Of a stretch of DNA of 64,000 bases, positions 11,160 to 22,060 are shown piece by piece. The DNA lies in contig CM055095.1 in NCBI GenBank assembly GCA_029204225.1, positions 68,222,755 through 68,286,754 of the forward strand, read 5' to 3'. A program made the position numbers and the translations under genes. Numbering within the stretch: the first letter of the stretch is position 1; each line of letters starts with the position of its first letter. Source of the stretch: Diphasiastrum complanatum (lineage: Eukaryota > Streptophyta > Lycopodiopsida > Lycopodiales > Lycopodiaceae). The notes beneath the pieces were generated by a model that saw nothing but the letters and a program-made list of their open reading frames with translations, was not told where the DNA came from and made no database searches.

Positions 11160-12246
11160 ATGCATCCTCCAAAGACAAAGTTGGCAAATCTATTGGCCGA
11201 CACAACATTTGCTGATCAAATAGATCGCATCTATGCTATGTTCACTGCCAGAATAGATACCCTAGCAACTCTACATGCGAATAGTAATGATTTCAGGTAT
11301 GTAAGTGAGTATATAGAAGAGAACTTAATGCCTTACTCAGTAAGAATACCTGGCTACAATATTTCTTGGATTTCGTATAGTTTGCTAACATATATATGGA
11401 AAGGAGATAGAGCTTTTGCTGTCCGACTCAACAGGTTTGTTAGCCACCTTGGGAACGAGCACTTTTTGGAGTTAACACGCGATCAACAAGTAAATTTCAA
11501 TCTCAAAAGTGCAGGAAACAAGTTCTTGTCAGGTGAAATTAGTGTGATTTTTTTGTTGAATGAATTTCCTAAAAATGTCGCTGAAGAAAAAAAGCATCCT
11601 AGCATGAACGTCAGCGAAATGGAAGAGCAAGAAGCAGAAGAGGAATTGACACCCGTGAAGGAAGCGGAGCTTGCACGACAGATGGCTTCAGTTGCATCAA
11701 CACCTACCCAACCGGAGACGTAGACGACTCCGATCACATGTTGCGAATACGTGACCTTGCCCCAATGATAATTAATGGGCAAGAGTATTTGTTTCTGCAT
11801 GACTTGCAAAGTATCCTCGACTTACGAGAGGATGAGATGTTGGCAGGATTAGTGAAATTGCAAAATGGCACCAACACCTTTGACCACTCAGTGCCAGACG
11901 ATACATTTCGACAGCTGATTGGAGATGACACAGATACTACTGAGCAAGCTCTAGCAAAATTTTTGTGTAAACTGAAGACTCTGGAGCCACCGGAGGTTGA
12001 GCATAAAAAATTTGGGAAATTACTGATTTCCACAACTGAGAGGCCATGGAATTGTGCTTGCAAAAAGTGAGAATGAGGATGAAGGATCTCAGGCAAGTTC
12101 TTTGTCAACAAATACTCTCATCCATGCTTATTCCCATTTCTGAATCTGTCCATTGTAATTATAACATTCTTATATAATGTATTGCAGTATGTGGTGGAGA
12201 TTGACAGTTTTGCAATGAGGAGCAGAAAATTTGGAGTACATCGTTT
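11160..12246 (+). pseudogene. Gene C of the H3-bearing element, copy C (unrecognised)
   Basis: Starts at ATG 11160 (MHPPKTKLANLL). The first open part runs to 11723, then a one-base shift leads into 11738-12070. The second part reads PMIINGQEYLFLHDLQSILD followed by LREDEML. It aligns with copy A gene C (LPIYYVNDDVYFTTADLCQF, then DYHKDEVL), so the genes are homologous though strongly diverged. After GSQ a GT-like donor and a TATTGCAG acceptor (12185) precede YVVEIDSFAMRSRKFGVHRF. This aligns with the copy A second exon (DALIIHDFAAKRGGCRQYAS), after which homology stops at the 3' end of the H3 gene. I know no function for the family. The middle is acidic (EEQEAEEEL). Only the 5' half of the gene is present. 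Confidence 0.6.
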
Positions 12247-13530
12247 TTAATTCCTCTCACGTCTTAGCCTTTTTGCCAACAACATGTCCTTTGGAAGTAT
12301 AGTAACTCTTTTACAATGGACAACACATAAAGATGAGTCTTCAAAAAAATTTGTGAGATACATTTCTGTCGCCTCTTGGATAGCCGATGCAGCCTCACCC
12401 GTAATTCTGAGCCCAAGGGAGAATTCGTCCATGATCTCCTTGATCGTCCGAAAAATGGAGCTCTCAATATGAGGAATTTTGTGGATTTCTGGTATTTTCG
12501 AATCTCCTTATATCAGTTCAAAATTCGGCTCTTCCTTCGGCGGCGTGGTTGCAGAGGCTGCATCCTTTTGAGGACCTTGCCTTGCCAGGGTGGTGGCAGT
12601 GTGGTTGCCCTTCTCCGTGTTGCCGGCTGGCTAGGTCCTGTCTCATCTTGCATGGGAGGGTCCTGTGGGGGTCCTGCGACACCTTTGGAGCTGGCTGATC
12701 TCGAGGCACCTAGGGAGCTTCCGGCTGCGGTTGTGCTTGAGAAATGGTCCGCGGAAGGCATCGAGGCTTTGAGCGATCTCTCTTTCGATGAACAACTTTA
12801 GATTTCGGTCATGATGTGGGTGTGACATGCTGAGAAGCCTCCCCAATGGCTTCTGCATTTGGTGTCTGGTCCGAGCTGACGAGCAAGGACATCATGGGCC
12901 CCATTACAGGCCCTTGCACATGTCCGAGTGATTGTGTTGGAGTGGAGTCCCCTGAAGCTGCTCCGACTCCTGATGAACCAACCGCAAAGCCATGAAGAGG
13001 CACCTGTTCCTAAGACCGTGATCGTCAAAGATCCCAAGGAATTCATTGGGAATCGGCCCGAAAGCAGCTACCTTACTGTCCAAAAAAGCCTGAGTGGTGT
13101 CACGCTGGCTCTGTGTTGGAGAGGGGCTTCCCAGCACTCACCTCACACCAAAATCATGCAGCAGGACATCGTCCATTGCTCTGGCTATATGCTGCTCATC
13201 CATAGGTGTTTGTTGCTACCCCTGCTCCTACCCCTGCTCATCCATTGTTGCTTGCTATTGCCCAAGCTCCTCCATTGCCACATGCTGCTACCCCTGCTCC
13301 TGCCCTTGCACCTGCTCACAATCCATGGGAACTTGCCCAAGATCATCCATTGCTGCCTGCTCATCCTGAGTTCTGTCCATTTCCTCCGCCACAGGTTCAA
13401 TGCTACTACTTTTGCTCCTACTCCTACTCCTCGAGCGCCTTTCCTGTGATTCTATTGCTTCTAAAGCGGCTTGGTGCAATAATGATGTTTCCCTTGGATT
13501 CTGCCTTGTTGTTTGTTTCGTACATGCCAT
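12247..13530 (-). pseudogene. Divergent histone H3-like gene, copy C (long N-tail)
   Basis: Start ATG at 13530. The N-terminus MACTKQTTRQNP imitates the H3 tail (ARTKQTARKS): T3, K4, Q5, T6 and R8 are kept, R2 is Cys and K9 is Gln. The C-terminal core reads KEIRKYQKSTKFLILRAPF (alpha-N). After a single-base shift in a T-run near 12455 it continues through RTIKEIMDEFSLGLRI (alpha-1/loop 1), ASAIQEATEMYL and FFEDSSLCVVHCKRVTILPK (alpha-2/loop 2), and DMLLAKRLRRERN with stop at 12247, the canonical H3 end. Between tail and core lie about 1 kb of Arg/Ser-, Gln/Gly- and Pro-rich sequence with tandem repeats and frame breaks, so it holds introns or is decayed. Loop 1 appears of ordinary H3 length, but the long tail is CENH3-like. 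It is tail-to-tail with gene C. Confidence 0.8.
13190..13330 (-). repeat. Coding-type tandem repeat in the H3 N-tail
   Basis: Degenerate repeats of GGGGTAGGAGCAGGGGTAGCA alternating with CAATGGATGAGCA-type units (plus strand CCCCTGCTCCTACCCCTGCT). Read on the minus strand one frame gives Gln/Gly- and Met-Asp-Glu-Gln-type repeats with stops. They sit in the long tail of the H3-like gene and probably expanded there. Confidence 0.6.
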
Positions 13531-13544
13531 AAACTAGGTTGCCA

Positions 13545-14041
13545 TGCAGATATAATAGAGTACTAATGTATAGGAATTGCAATAACGACACTAATTTCAC
13601 TTGTGTGAGCATAGCAGGATGATATCAACCTATGAAAAACAAAGGAAACTCTCTGACACTAAGGATGAAATGGTGAAAGGGGACCCACACCCCCTTATAT
13701 AGTGTGCCATTCCAATTAAAGCAAGCATTCCAAAAAGATCTCTCGATTGTTCAGAAATAGTAAAGTAGTATATACACAATGAAATAATTCTATACATTTC
13801 CAAAACATGTTATCAACAATTTCTTATAGAAAATGTCTAGTCAAAACATTTACATTGCAATTGCATACCAAACCAAACCATAGCTAATGTTCTAACAAAC
13901 ATGGAAATGATAGAACCAAATCTCTGATGAAATCTCATCGGATAGATCAATGTTATTAGTTAAAGCTAGTACATAAATGCAACTCATAGTTCATGTATTT
14001 TTATGGTGACCGAATCTAAAAATGATGTGCACTTTTGGTCT
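13545..14041. other. No supported feature
   Basis: AT-rich flank upstream of the H3-like gene. A TATATAG word near 13696 (plus strand) and CACCCCC runs are visible but nothing supports a gene. Confidence 0.4.
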
Positions 14042-14327
14042 CATAGGGCTTCTTATTCTTGTTCAGATTCTTCAGGTACATTCTCGTGTATCTGCACATC
14101 CCTTGAAAGAAAGGTCAGTGTTCATAATACCATCAAACATGGTCCATCGAAGATTCTTAGTTCTACAGGTGTCAATGCATGTTACTCAATTCATTAAAGC
14201 AATAAATTCATACAATATTGTAAAAGAATATTGATCATTGATAATTCTATATCATCAAAGTCTATTTGGGTTGGAAGCTGGGAAAGTCTTTATTTTCTTA
14301 GGAGCAATTTGTCTCTGCAAATTACAC
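14042..14327 (+). repeat. Inverted repeat, left arm
   Basis: Arm of about 285 bp starting CATAGGGCTTCTTATTCTTG and ending TCTCTGCAAATTACAC. Its reverse complement recurs at 14939-15223 with scattered substitutions. Short open frames in it mirror each other and are not genes. Confidence 0.85.
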
Positions 14328-14938
14328 TGTATATCCATGCCAACAATTAAAACAAGCTCAAAAGTTGCAATGACGAAGAAATCTCGAATCCATCAGTGAA
14401 TGGAATTATAGATACACAACTCCAAGGACAAATGTCATTTTCAACGACAAACAATGGTGACTCTTTGAAAAATTGTACACTGAGCATTGGTTATGAACAT
14501 GTATAACACAACCCACAACATCTCTATCATCCCTTGTCCACACCCATTCCTTCCTGTTCCACCATATAATTCATCTTGAAGCTTCATCTCACTTTTCCCA
14601 TCCACGCTTCAAGACCTCCTTCCCACCCGATTGATCACTCTGAACTTGCTCTAGTTCTCAATTGCAGCACTTCGTGGAGCAGACAAGTCTACAACAACTA
14701 CAGCATACAAACGATGCCAAGTCAGAACTTTCGCTGAGCAAAGACAAGCATATTGACCTTGGAGATTTTTCATAAAAACAACAAGTGGTATTTTTGCAAT
14801 CAAAGAAATCGACAAGTTATTCACTTGTTGACTATTCAAAGGGCACTATGTGCATAATAGTAACAACATCTTGTTTCTTAGTAGATTGTTTTCCTGAACT
14901 TTTGATTTGACTTGAAACAATAATAATTATCGAGGATG
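14328..14938. other. Spacer between inverted repeat arms
   Basis: About 610 bp without a recognisable gene. Short minus-strand frames, such as one near 14651-14839, have no known motif. Confidence 0.5.
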
Positions 14939-15223
14939 GTGTAATTTGTAGAGACAAATTGCTCCTAAGAAATAAAGACTTTCCCAGCTTCCAACCCAGA
15001 TAGACTTGGATAGTATAAAATTATCAATGATCAGTATGCTTTTAGAATATTGTATAAATTTATTGCTTTAATGAATTAAGTAACAGGCATTGACACTTGT
15101 AGAACTAAGAATCTTTGATGAACCATGTTTGATGGTATTACGAACACTGATCTTTCTTTCAAGGGATGTGCAGGTACACATAAACGTACCTAAAGAATTT
15201 GAACAAGAATAAAAAGCCCTATG
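14939..15223 (-). repeat. Inverted repeat, right arm
   Basis: Begins GTGTAATTTGTAGAGACAAA and ends AAAAAGCCCTATG, the reverse complement of 14042-14327. Together with the left arm it could form a stem-loop of about 1.18 kb, as in a foldback or MITE-like element. No target-site duplication is obvious by eye. Confidence 0.85.
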
Positions 15224-15334
15224 GGCTTAAGGACTGATCTCTCTTTGAGAAAATGTGCAGGTACTTGAGAAAGTGCCAAAAGAACAAGAATCCAATCAAG
15301 AAGCTTTCTAAGCTTAAAGACAATATACAAGATG

Positions 15335-15560
15335 GCTTTTAACAAAGTCTATAATGAAGGCTCAGTAGAGTCTATAAAGAAGGCTTATTTCTAAGTCTAT
15401 AATGAAGGCTCAGAGGAGTCTATAAAGAACAGGACAAGGCTTAGGGTCTGATCACCCTAGTGACTTGTTCCACCATGATTGAGGATGGGAAACCTCTAGA
15501 AAATAAGTGCCAATGATCATGACTGAGGATGGGCAACCTCTAGAAAAAAGGGCCTAGGAA
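15335..15560. repeat. Short direct repeats
   Basis: A unit AGTCTATAATGAAGGCTCAG plus GTAGAGTCTATAAAGAA repeats at about 15347-15385 and 15393-15430. A second pair, CATGA(T)TGAGGATGGG(A/C)AACCTCTAGAAAA, occurs at about 15474-15505 and 15520-15548. No coding sense is seen. Confidence 0.7.
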
Positions 15561-16228
15561 TTGATGGACATTATGCAAAAACAAGATGGGCATATACCTT
15601 GGCTCTTCCATAGGATAATTGCACTTGGGTGAATTTTCAAGTTGTAACCATGTAAAATTATATGTAATTAAAAGTCACAAGTTGGAACCTTGTACCACCT
15701 ACTTTTTCACATGCATTCTAGGCTAATTGACACCTAGAATGGGGCGCCCTCCTACACTCTCACTTCATATGCCAACTCACCATAATAACTCTCCCAAACT
15801 AGTACACATCACCCATTCACCTTCCCTAACTAAAACACCTCTTCCATGCACTCCACTTCTCCCTAAGTCCAATTGGAGTCTCCCTCACACCTCATACACT
15901 TGAACTTGATACCTCACTCACTTTTGAAGGCCTCTCCACTCTCTATATAAGTAGAAATGTGCCCCTCTACCAGGAGGATGAAGGGATAATGCATCCAGAC
16001 TCTGCCATTTTATTGTTTGTTGTGTACAGGTGCTCTGGAGAAGAGGATTGAGAGATTATCTCAAGGAGACTATGTCATTTTTGTGATTGCAGGATTAATT
16101 GGAGCTCAAACCCTCGGATTTCTATCTCACTCTCAGATCACCACACAAACACACACTCTCTCTCTCTCCCTCTCTCACTTTCACCTTCTTTCGAAACTAT
16201 GGTATGCTCTTGAAACTGTTACCCATAT
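15561..16228. other. No supported gene
   Basis: Contains a CT-microsatellite at about 16158-16176 and a TATATAAG word at about 15945. A possible small exon around 16030-16120 lacks any known motif. Confidence 0.4.
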
Positions 16229-16625
16229 GTCAGAATGGCTGATCAGTACTTTTGCATGTCATAGTATCTGTGGCCAATTGTCTATGCATGTCAGATCTAG
16301 AGCTTGCATGTCATAGCATCAGTGGCCTATTGTCTTTGCATGTCGGATCTAGAGCTTGCATGTTAGTTTGGAAGCTTGCATGTCATAGCATCAATGGTCT
16401 ATTGCCCATGCATGTTAGATCTAGAGTTTGCATGTCAGATCTAAAGCTTGCATGTCAGTTTTGAAGCTTGCATGTCACTCCATGCATTCCTGAAAGGCCA
16501 TGCATGTCACAGCAGTTGCATGTAAAGAATCTATGAACCCTTATGATTGCATGTAAAGAATCTAAGATCCATTGGGATCGCATGACAAGAATCTAAGATC
16601 CAACATGATTGCATGTCAGAAAGAT
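16229..16625 (+). repeat. GCATGTCA-rich tandem repeat array
   Basis: About twenty copies of TTGCATGTCA or GCATGTTAG, arranged in larger degenerate units such as GATCTAGAGCTTGCATGTCA and ATAGCATCAGTGGCCTATTG. The last part uses a spacing with AAAGAATCTAAGATCC. CATGCATG (RY-type) words are included. An ORF through it is a by-product of the repeat. Confidence 0.85.
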
Positions 16626-17100
16626 TAAGACTGATGAAGAAATTTCTATGGTTTTGTTAAGCTAGATATGAAATTAAGAACAAGGAATATGAACTAAGTT
16701 TATGTAAGTTGATGTTCTTACATCTGAGATCCCTATTGGAATCCATTGTATATGTAATTGGATTTGCATAATGATAAGAAAGCATCTTGACCCCTCAGTG
16801 CTTCCGCTATTGTGTGAATGAATCTATGTGATGTAATGTTTTTCGAGCTTTGATTTAAAATCTTAATTGATTTTCATTAAGTTGATTCAAGACTAGCTTC
16901 ATGTGAATGATAAGCCAATTAATTCTTTTGGCCTTTAAGAACTTAGAACAGGCCGTCACCCCTGGAGTTCACATACAGCTGGAAAAGCGTGAAATTTGTA
17001 TCGCTTACATAAAACCAACTGCTTATTGATTTTAGTACAACATGTATATATGCATTCAGAAATCAAAGTACATGATATCAATCCTCATGATCATCGAAAA
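16626..17100. other. No supported feature
   Basis: AT-rich sequence with no recognisable coding or repeat structure. Confidence 0.4.
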
Positions 17101-17149
17101 TGTAATTGTAAGTATATCAAAACATATGCACTCTACATCAATCATAAGT

Positions 17150-17465
17150 GATTTTCTTTATTGATGCTCTTCAGATTATGATTTAAATGCTTCAACATTG
17201 TTATTTTCTTTCAGATTTATATCCATCATGCATAAGTGAATGGGAGCTAGCACAATAACTTGCAAGAAAACAAGCTGACTAGGATTATTTCTAGTTATGT
17301 GGTGGACGACACGGTAGAATGGAGCTCTAGGAATCAGCAGAGCGATTGATCTTTGATACTTACGAATATCGAGAGCCACCTGCTACAAATGTGCCTTCTA
17401 GATCTAACTGGAGGAGTAATGGCAACCGCAAGGGCTGAGGATGAGCTAGCAGAAAAGAAATTCCT
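17150..17465 (-). pseudogene. Histone H3-like fragment, copy D
   Basis: On the minus strand a segment reads AVAITPPVRSRR, then VALDIRKYQRSIALLIPRAP and FYRVVHHITRNNPSQLVF. This is the end of the tail, alpha-N and alpha-1 of an H3 fold (compare the H3 words VALREIRKYQ and LLIRKLPFQRLVREI). It is clearly the same lineage as copy A (37140-37412): the plus-strand words TTATTTCTAGTTATGTGGTG and TACTTACGAATATC are shared. The initiator region of copy A has been lost (HRER where copy A has DRRK). The rest of the element is absent, so this is an isolated relic beside a copia LTR. Confidence 0.75.
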
Positions 17466-17469
17466 CTTC

Positions 17470-18098
17470 GTTCTCTATGACAAGAGCACAATGGCATACA
17501 TCAGATGAAAAAATCTAATCCTCACTATGAGAAATGAATGTCATAAATAATTCTAAGTGTTTAGTATGGAAATAAGAGGCTGCTCTCAAGTAGAGAGAGA
17601 AAATCAATCATGAAAAACTTGAGTAGAGAGAGAATGAGTCCAAAACACCAAAATCTCAATATTCATAATATGGCAAAACATGCCAAGCTTACCCTACACA
17701 AGAGAGACTCGAATTCCTACATTGGAGTTGCATGGAAAGTCCACTTAACTGAACTAATTCACCTACCATAGTTCCGCATGTGTAACTGCATGCATGTATG
17801 TTGCATGTACTACATGTCAACTCATAAAACTGCCTAGACATGTGTAGATCACAGAAACCACTTTGCATGTTGCATGCACTGATTGCATGTGGCTTGCATG
17901 CATATAGTATGACATTGCATGCTATCTAAACTTCTGCATGTCATCAAAATTGAATCTATCTAACTCAAATCCGAGCTATACTAGAAGGTTATGTGGTCAA
18001 TTCACATACCTTTTATGCACAACATGAAATCTAGTGGAATCACCATGGACATGGCCCCAAACTCGAGATAAGAAGATAATATTTTAATAATCTTCACA
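17470..18098 (-). mobile_element. Copia 3' LTR region (left edge uncertain)
   Basis: The right edge is set by the minus-strand start TGTGAAGATTATT directly after a purine tract. The block includes many TGCATG words between 17770 and 17945 (GCATGCATGTATGTTGCATG and similar), echoing the 16229-16625 array. No matching 5' LTR is recognisable right of 22060, so the left boundary is a guess. Confidence 0.5.
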
Positions 18099-18109
18099 CT
18101 CCTCCTTAA
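18099..18109 (-). other. Copia polypurine tract
   Basis: Minus strand TTAAGGAGGAG immediately before TGTGAAG, the expected second-strand primer beside a 3' LTR. Confidence 0.65.
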
Positions 18110-18349
18110 AATTTATGTTCCTATCAACATAGACTTCAAAATTAGGTCAAGGTTAGACCTCATCTTTATAAAGACATGCTTGAGTAGAGGCTTGGTGAGA
18201 AGATCTGCAACACAATCTGAAGATGCAACATGTTCCAATGAGATCTCTCTCCCAATGACTTTTTCTCTTACAGGATGATGAGCCACTTCGATATGTTTGC
18301 TCCTTGCATGAAATACTGGATTATTTGCAAGAGACTAAGCAGAAATGTT

Positions 18350-19918
18350 ATCATTCTTGATAATTGGAAGATCTTCATCTGCATAACACTTTAGCTACAA
18401 AAGTAGTCTTTTAATCCATAAAACCTCCTTTGTTGTGGTTGTAAGAGATTTGTACTCAGCTTCACAGGATGATAAGAAAATAGTTGCATGCTTCTTTGAT
18501 AGCCAAGAAACCAAGTTCCCTCCAAGAAATATAGTGTAAGCACTTGTGGATTTCCTATGGCAACCTGTCTCCTGCAAAATCTGAATCTGAAAAAGCAATC
18601 AAAGTCAGATCTTCTCCTTTGTAGAATAATCCATAATCTAAGGTAGAAGATATATACCTCAATACTCTTTTAGCCAACTTCCAATGATACAACTTTGGAT
18701 CCTGCATGTGTTGACTTAGCTTATGAACACAGAAGCTTAGATTAGGCCTAGTCACTCTTAACCAAATAAGTGAGCCAATAAGACTCCTATAAAGAGTGAT
18801 GTCCTCGAACGATTTTTCATCATCTTTCATAGGAACTTTTACAATGTGCTCCATAGGTGTATCTATGCCTTTACAATTTTTCATATGGAATTTCTTGAGC
18901 ATGGAAAGTGCATATCTACTTTGGCTTATAAATGCATGACCTTTCCAAAAATCTATTTCAAGGCCTAGAATATAATGAAGAACTCCTAAGTCCCGCATCC
19001 TAAGCTCAGTACCAAGTGCTGCATGCTTAGTTTCTTCAACTAACTTCTCATTGTTTCCACAAAGAATGATACCATCTACATAGATGAGAAGAATAATTAC
19101 AAAGTTATCTACAAACTTATAATACAGTGAAGGGTCATATTCACTTAGACAAAATCTGAGTGATATGAGATAGGAGTTGAGCCTTGCATACCAAGACCTT
19201 GGTGCCTGTTTCAGTCCATACAGACTCTTGAACAAAAGACAAACTTTTGATTCATCACCTTCCTTCACAAAACCTGGAGGCTGCTCCATGTAAATCTCCT
19301 CCTCAAGGTAACCATTGAGAAATGCATTAGAAACATCAAGCTGGAACATACTCCATTTGTGAAAATAGGCAAGAGATATGAGTATTTGAATTGTTACCAT
19401 CTTTGCAACTGGTGCAAAGGTGTCTTCATAGTCAAGACCTTTGATCTGTGAGTAGCCTTTGGCAAAAGTCTTGCTTTATACTTACTGATAGATCCATCAT
19501 GATTATACTTGATTTTGAATACCCACTTACATCCAATCACATGCATGTTATTTGGTGGCTCCACAAGCTCCCATGTGTTGTTTGACATCAAGGCTTCAAA
19601 CTCTTGGGTCATTGTTTCAACCCACTCCTTGGATTGAAGAGCTTCTTGGACATCTTTAGGCTCTTCATCTGATATGAAGAGAGTATGATAGGAAGTTTCA
19701 CCTTCCACTTGCCTTCCTTCTTCATCATATCTGAGCCTCCTTGGCTCAAATCTTGCTCTTGTAGATCTTCTGGGTGTGGTAGCTTGAATTTGCTCCTCCT
19801 CAAGCCTCGGCCTCACCTCTTCTTGAGCAGCATCAAGATTGATGATTGTAGATCTTGCATGAGTCTCTTTGATCTGTGCATCATCCAAGTTAAACTTCTG
19901 ATCTTCATGGAAGATCAC
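18350..19918 (-). pseudogene. Copia reverse transcriptase / RNase H
   Basis: The minus strand reads ALMSNNTWELVEPPNNMHVI, then GCKWVFKIKYNHDGSISKYK (RT N-terminus). After a one-base shift near 19400 it continues with the conserved QLDVSNAFLNGYLEEEIYME, the PPGFVKEGDESKVCLLFKSL segment leading to YGLKQAPRSWY, and YVDG at the catalytic YxDD box (second Asp replaced by Gly). The RNase H part includes DSDFAG and, in the 18598 frame, SCEAEYKSLTTTTKEVLWIK. The C-terminus after LLL is lost near 18390. Frame breaks and the altered YxDD box mean this copy is not autonomous. It is continuous with the integrase region to its right. Confidence 0.9.
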
Positions 19919-20004
19919 ATCTCTACTAGCAATATTCTTGTCAGTAGAGGGTAAATAAACTTTGTATGCTTTTTTGGTAGATGCATATCCTACAAAAATT
20001 TCTT

Positions 20005-21160
20005 TTACAACATAGGATCTTCCTTCTTCCTAGTTTCTAGAGGCACATGCACAAAGCATACATAGCCAAAAATCCTAAGATGATCTACCTTAGGCTTTTT
20101 CTTATACAACATCTCAAATGGTGTCGTTCCTCCTATTGCAAGATTTGGAAGTCTATTACAAAGATAGTTTGTACATGCAACTACCTCTCGCCAAAATTTT
20201 TTAGGCAGAGAAGCTTCTAGCCTAATGGCTTTTGCACATTCACACAAAGTTCTATTTTTTCTCTCAGCAACTCCATTTTGTTGAGGAGTATATGAACAAG
20301 AAAACTCTCTTTGAATACCCTCTCTCTCACAAAAGTCTTTAAACTTATTGGAAGTGTATTCTCCTCCACTATCATTTCTCAAAGCTTTCAACTTGAAAGA
20401 AAACTGCTTTTCTACATAAGCTTTGAAAGCAAGAAAAACATCATAGGTCATGGCTTTAGAAGACAACATATAGATCCAAAAATATCTTGTATAATCATCT
20501 ACAAAAGAGACAAAGCAATTTGCTCCTACTTTTCTCTTACTTGATGAGAAATGAACATCAGAGTGCACAAGTTCAAATGGTTCCTTTGTCTTGATACTTG
20601 ATCTAGGAAAAGACCTTCTGTGTGATTTTGCCAGCACACAAGCTTCACAAGGTAGAAGCTTCTCTGACAATGTCTTTGGTAGTCCAACAACTTTTTCTTC
20701 CTTCACCATAGATTGCATGGCTTTGAAATTGGAATGTCCCAATCTCATATGCCACAGATCCTCCTGTAGAACCTTTGTCTCATAAGCAATATCTGAAATG
20801 TTAGCACTCTCCCTAGAATCTAGTTTGTACAACTTACCAATTCTAGATCCACTACCAATAACTTCATTTTCTCTTGAGATTATACCCTTGTCAACTTGAA
20901 ACTTGACATCCAATCCACTATCAAACAACTGTCCTACACTAATGAGATTATTAGTCAATCTAGGTACATACAATACATCATGTAAGCAAAAAGATTTTGA
21001 TGATGATGCATGCAATGGAATACTACCTATTCCTTCAATCCTACACTCTACATCATTAGCAGTATAGATTGATCTTTTTGCACCTAGATAAGGCATGAGA
21101 TTAGTGAAAGAGTTTCTAGAACTAGACATATGGGAACTAGCCCCACTATCTATCCACTAG
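20005..21160 (-). pseudogene. Copia protease end and integrase
   Basis: At the right end the minus strand reads WIDSGASSHM, the aspartic protease active site, preceded by an in-frame stop. The 374-residue frame then holds the GAG-pre-integrase zinc segment (LWHMRLGH, later CEACVLAK) and a full D,D-35-E integrase core: HSDV, RNDSGGEY and NGVAERKNRT. It ends in the FGYVCFVHVP segment. Length and order are normal for Ty1-copia. The integrase itself shows no stop, so this is one of the better preserved retroelement domains in the window. Confidence 0.92.
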
Positions 21161-22023
21161 ACTTCTCCAATCTTAAAAGGAAAAGATGAAAAAGTAGACA
21201 TCATTAATGAATCCTCTCTTTCACTCTCAACACCCTCACACTCATCCTCATTAGTAAGGTTAGCTTGCTTAGATTGGTTCTTCTTCTTGAAACAGCTTGA
21301 TGCATAGTGTCCTTTCTTGCCATAGAAAAAGCACTTGACCTTTGACAGCTTCTTCTTGCCATTGGATGTTGCAGCTTGTGAGGACTGATCCTCACCACCT
21401 TCTTTGGCTTTGTCCTTCTTGAAGTGTTGTTGTCCTTTGCCCTTGCCTCTTGACTTGTCTCTGATGAAGAGTGCTTTGTCATCTCCACCATCTTTCAATG
21501 AAAGTCTGTTGATCCTCATCATCTTGTTCTCCTGTCTGCTTTCTTCAGCAATGAGAACACCTTGCAGTGTGTCTCCAAGGATGGAAGATCCTCCCTGACA
21601 GCATAAGTTTGTACAATATTGTCATACTCATCTCTACTTGAACAAGTTCAGTGTTCTTAAGAGCATCTCCAATACCAACTAACTCTTGATGAAGATTCTT
21701 ACCTCTCATGACATATGATGAAGCACTCTCATCTACTCTCTGATAACTTAGAAATATTTGGTTTCTAAGTGTCAGCAATCTAGAAGTATTCTTGATTTCA
21801 TAGATTGTTTTAGAGTATCTTAAGCTTCCTTGGCAGTGGTGCATGTACTGATCTCTCTTAACACTTCATTGGTAACATTCATTTTTATAAAATGAAGGGC
21901 AATTTTGGTTCTTTTGTGGAATGCTGCAGCTTCATTAGGTGCAGCAGGTTCTTCTTCAGCTCCACTCACAATATCCATTACATCTTGTAGAATCAATAAT
22001 GATTCCATTCTAATCTTCCACAT
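21157..22023 (-). pseudogene. Copia gag with CCHC zinc knuckle
   Basis: The N-terminal part (22023-21820) reads WKIRMESLLILQDVMDIV, the conserved start of UBN2-type copia gag. A second piece (21844-21545) has RNQIFLSYQRVDESASSYVM. The third (21522-21157) has a lysine-rich stretch and a retroviral-type knuckle C-x2-(Y/G)KKGH-x4-C (KCFFYGKKGHYASSC; the second Cys is replaced by Tyr). Three frame changes separate the pieces. The gag start codon is not preserved upstream of the WKIRMES segment. Confidence 0.88.
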
Positions 22024-22039
22024 TGCATAATTGGAAGAT

Positions 22040-22060
22040 GTTATTGGAATTGAGGGTTAC
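22040..22060 (-). other. Degenerate copia primer binding site region
   Basis: The sequence beyond gag (GCCATTGATATCAATA on the plus strand around 22060-22078) resembles a mutated reverse complement of TGGTATCAGAGC. No LTR end can be fixed beside it, so the 5' end of the copia element is lost or rearranged. Confidence 0.3.

Noticed and set aside
13190-13330. Repeat block as a regulatory satellite
   Set aside because: It lies within the H3-like gene and is better explained as coding-tail repeat expansion.
12247-13530. Processed pseudogene of the host H3 or CENH3 gene
   Set aside because: The core is too diverged from canonical H3, and its linkage to gene C, also adjacent to the H3-like gene in copy A, argues for an element gene. 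Copy C alone would not exclude it.
12928-13532. Plus-strand ORFs of 91-173 aa rich in Leu, Cys and Pro
   Set aside because: Antisense of the H3-like gene tail repeats; the minus strand carries the recognisable H3 signal.
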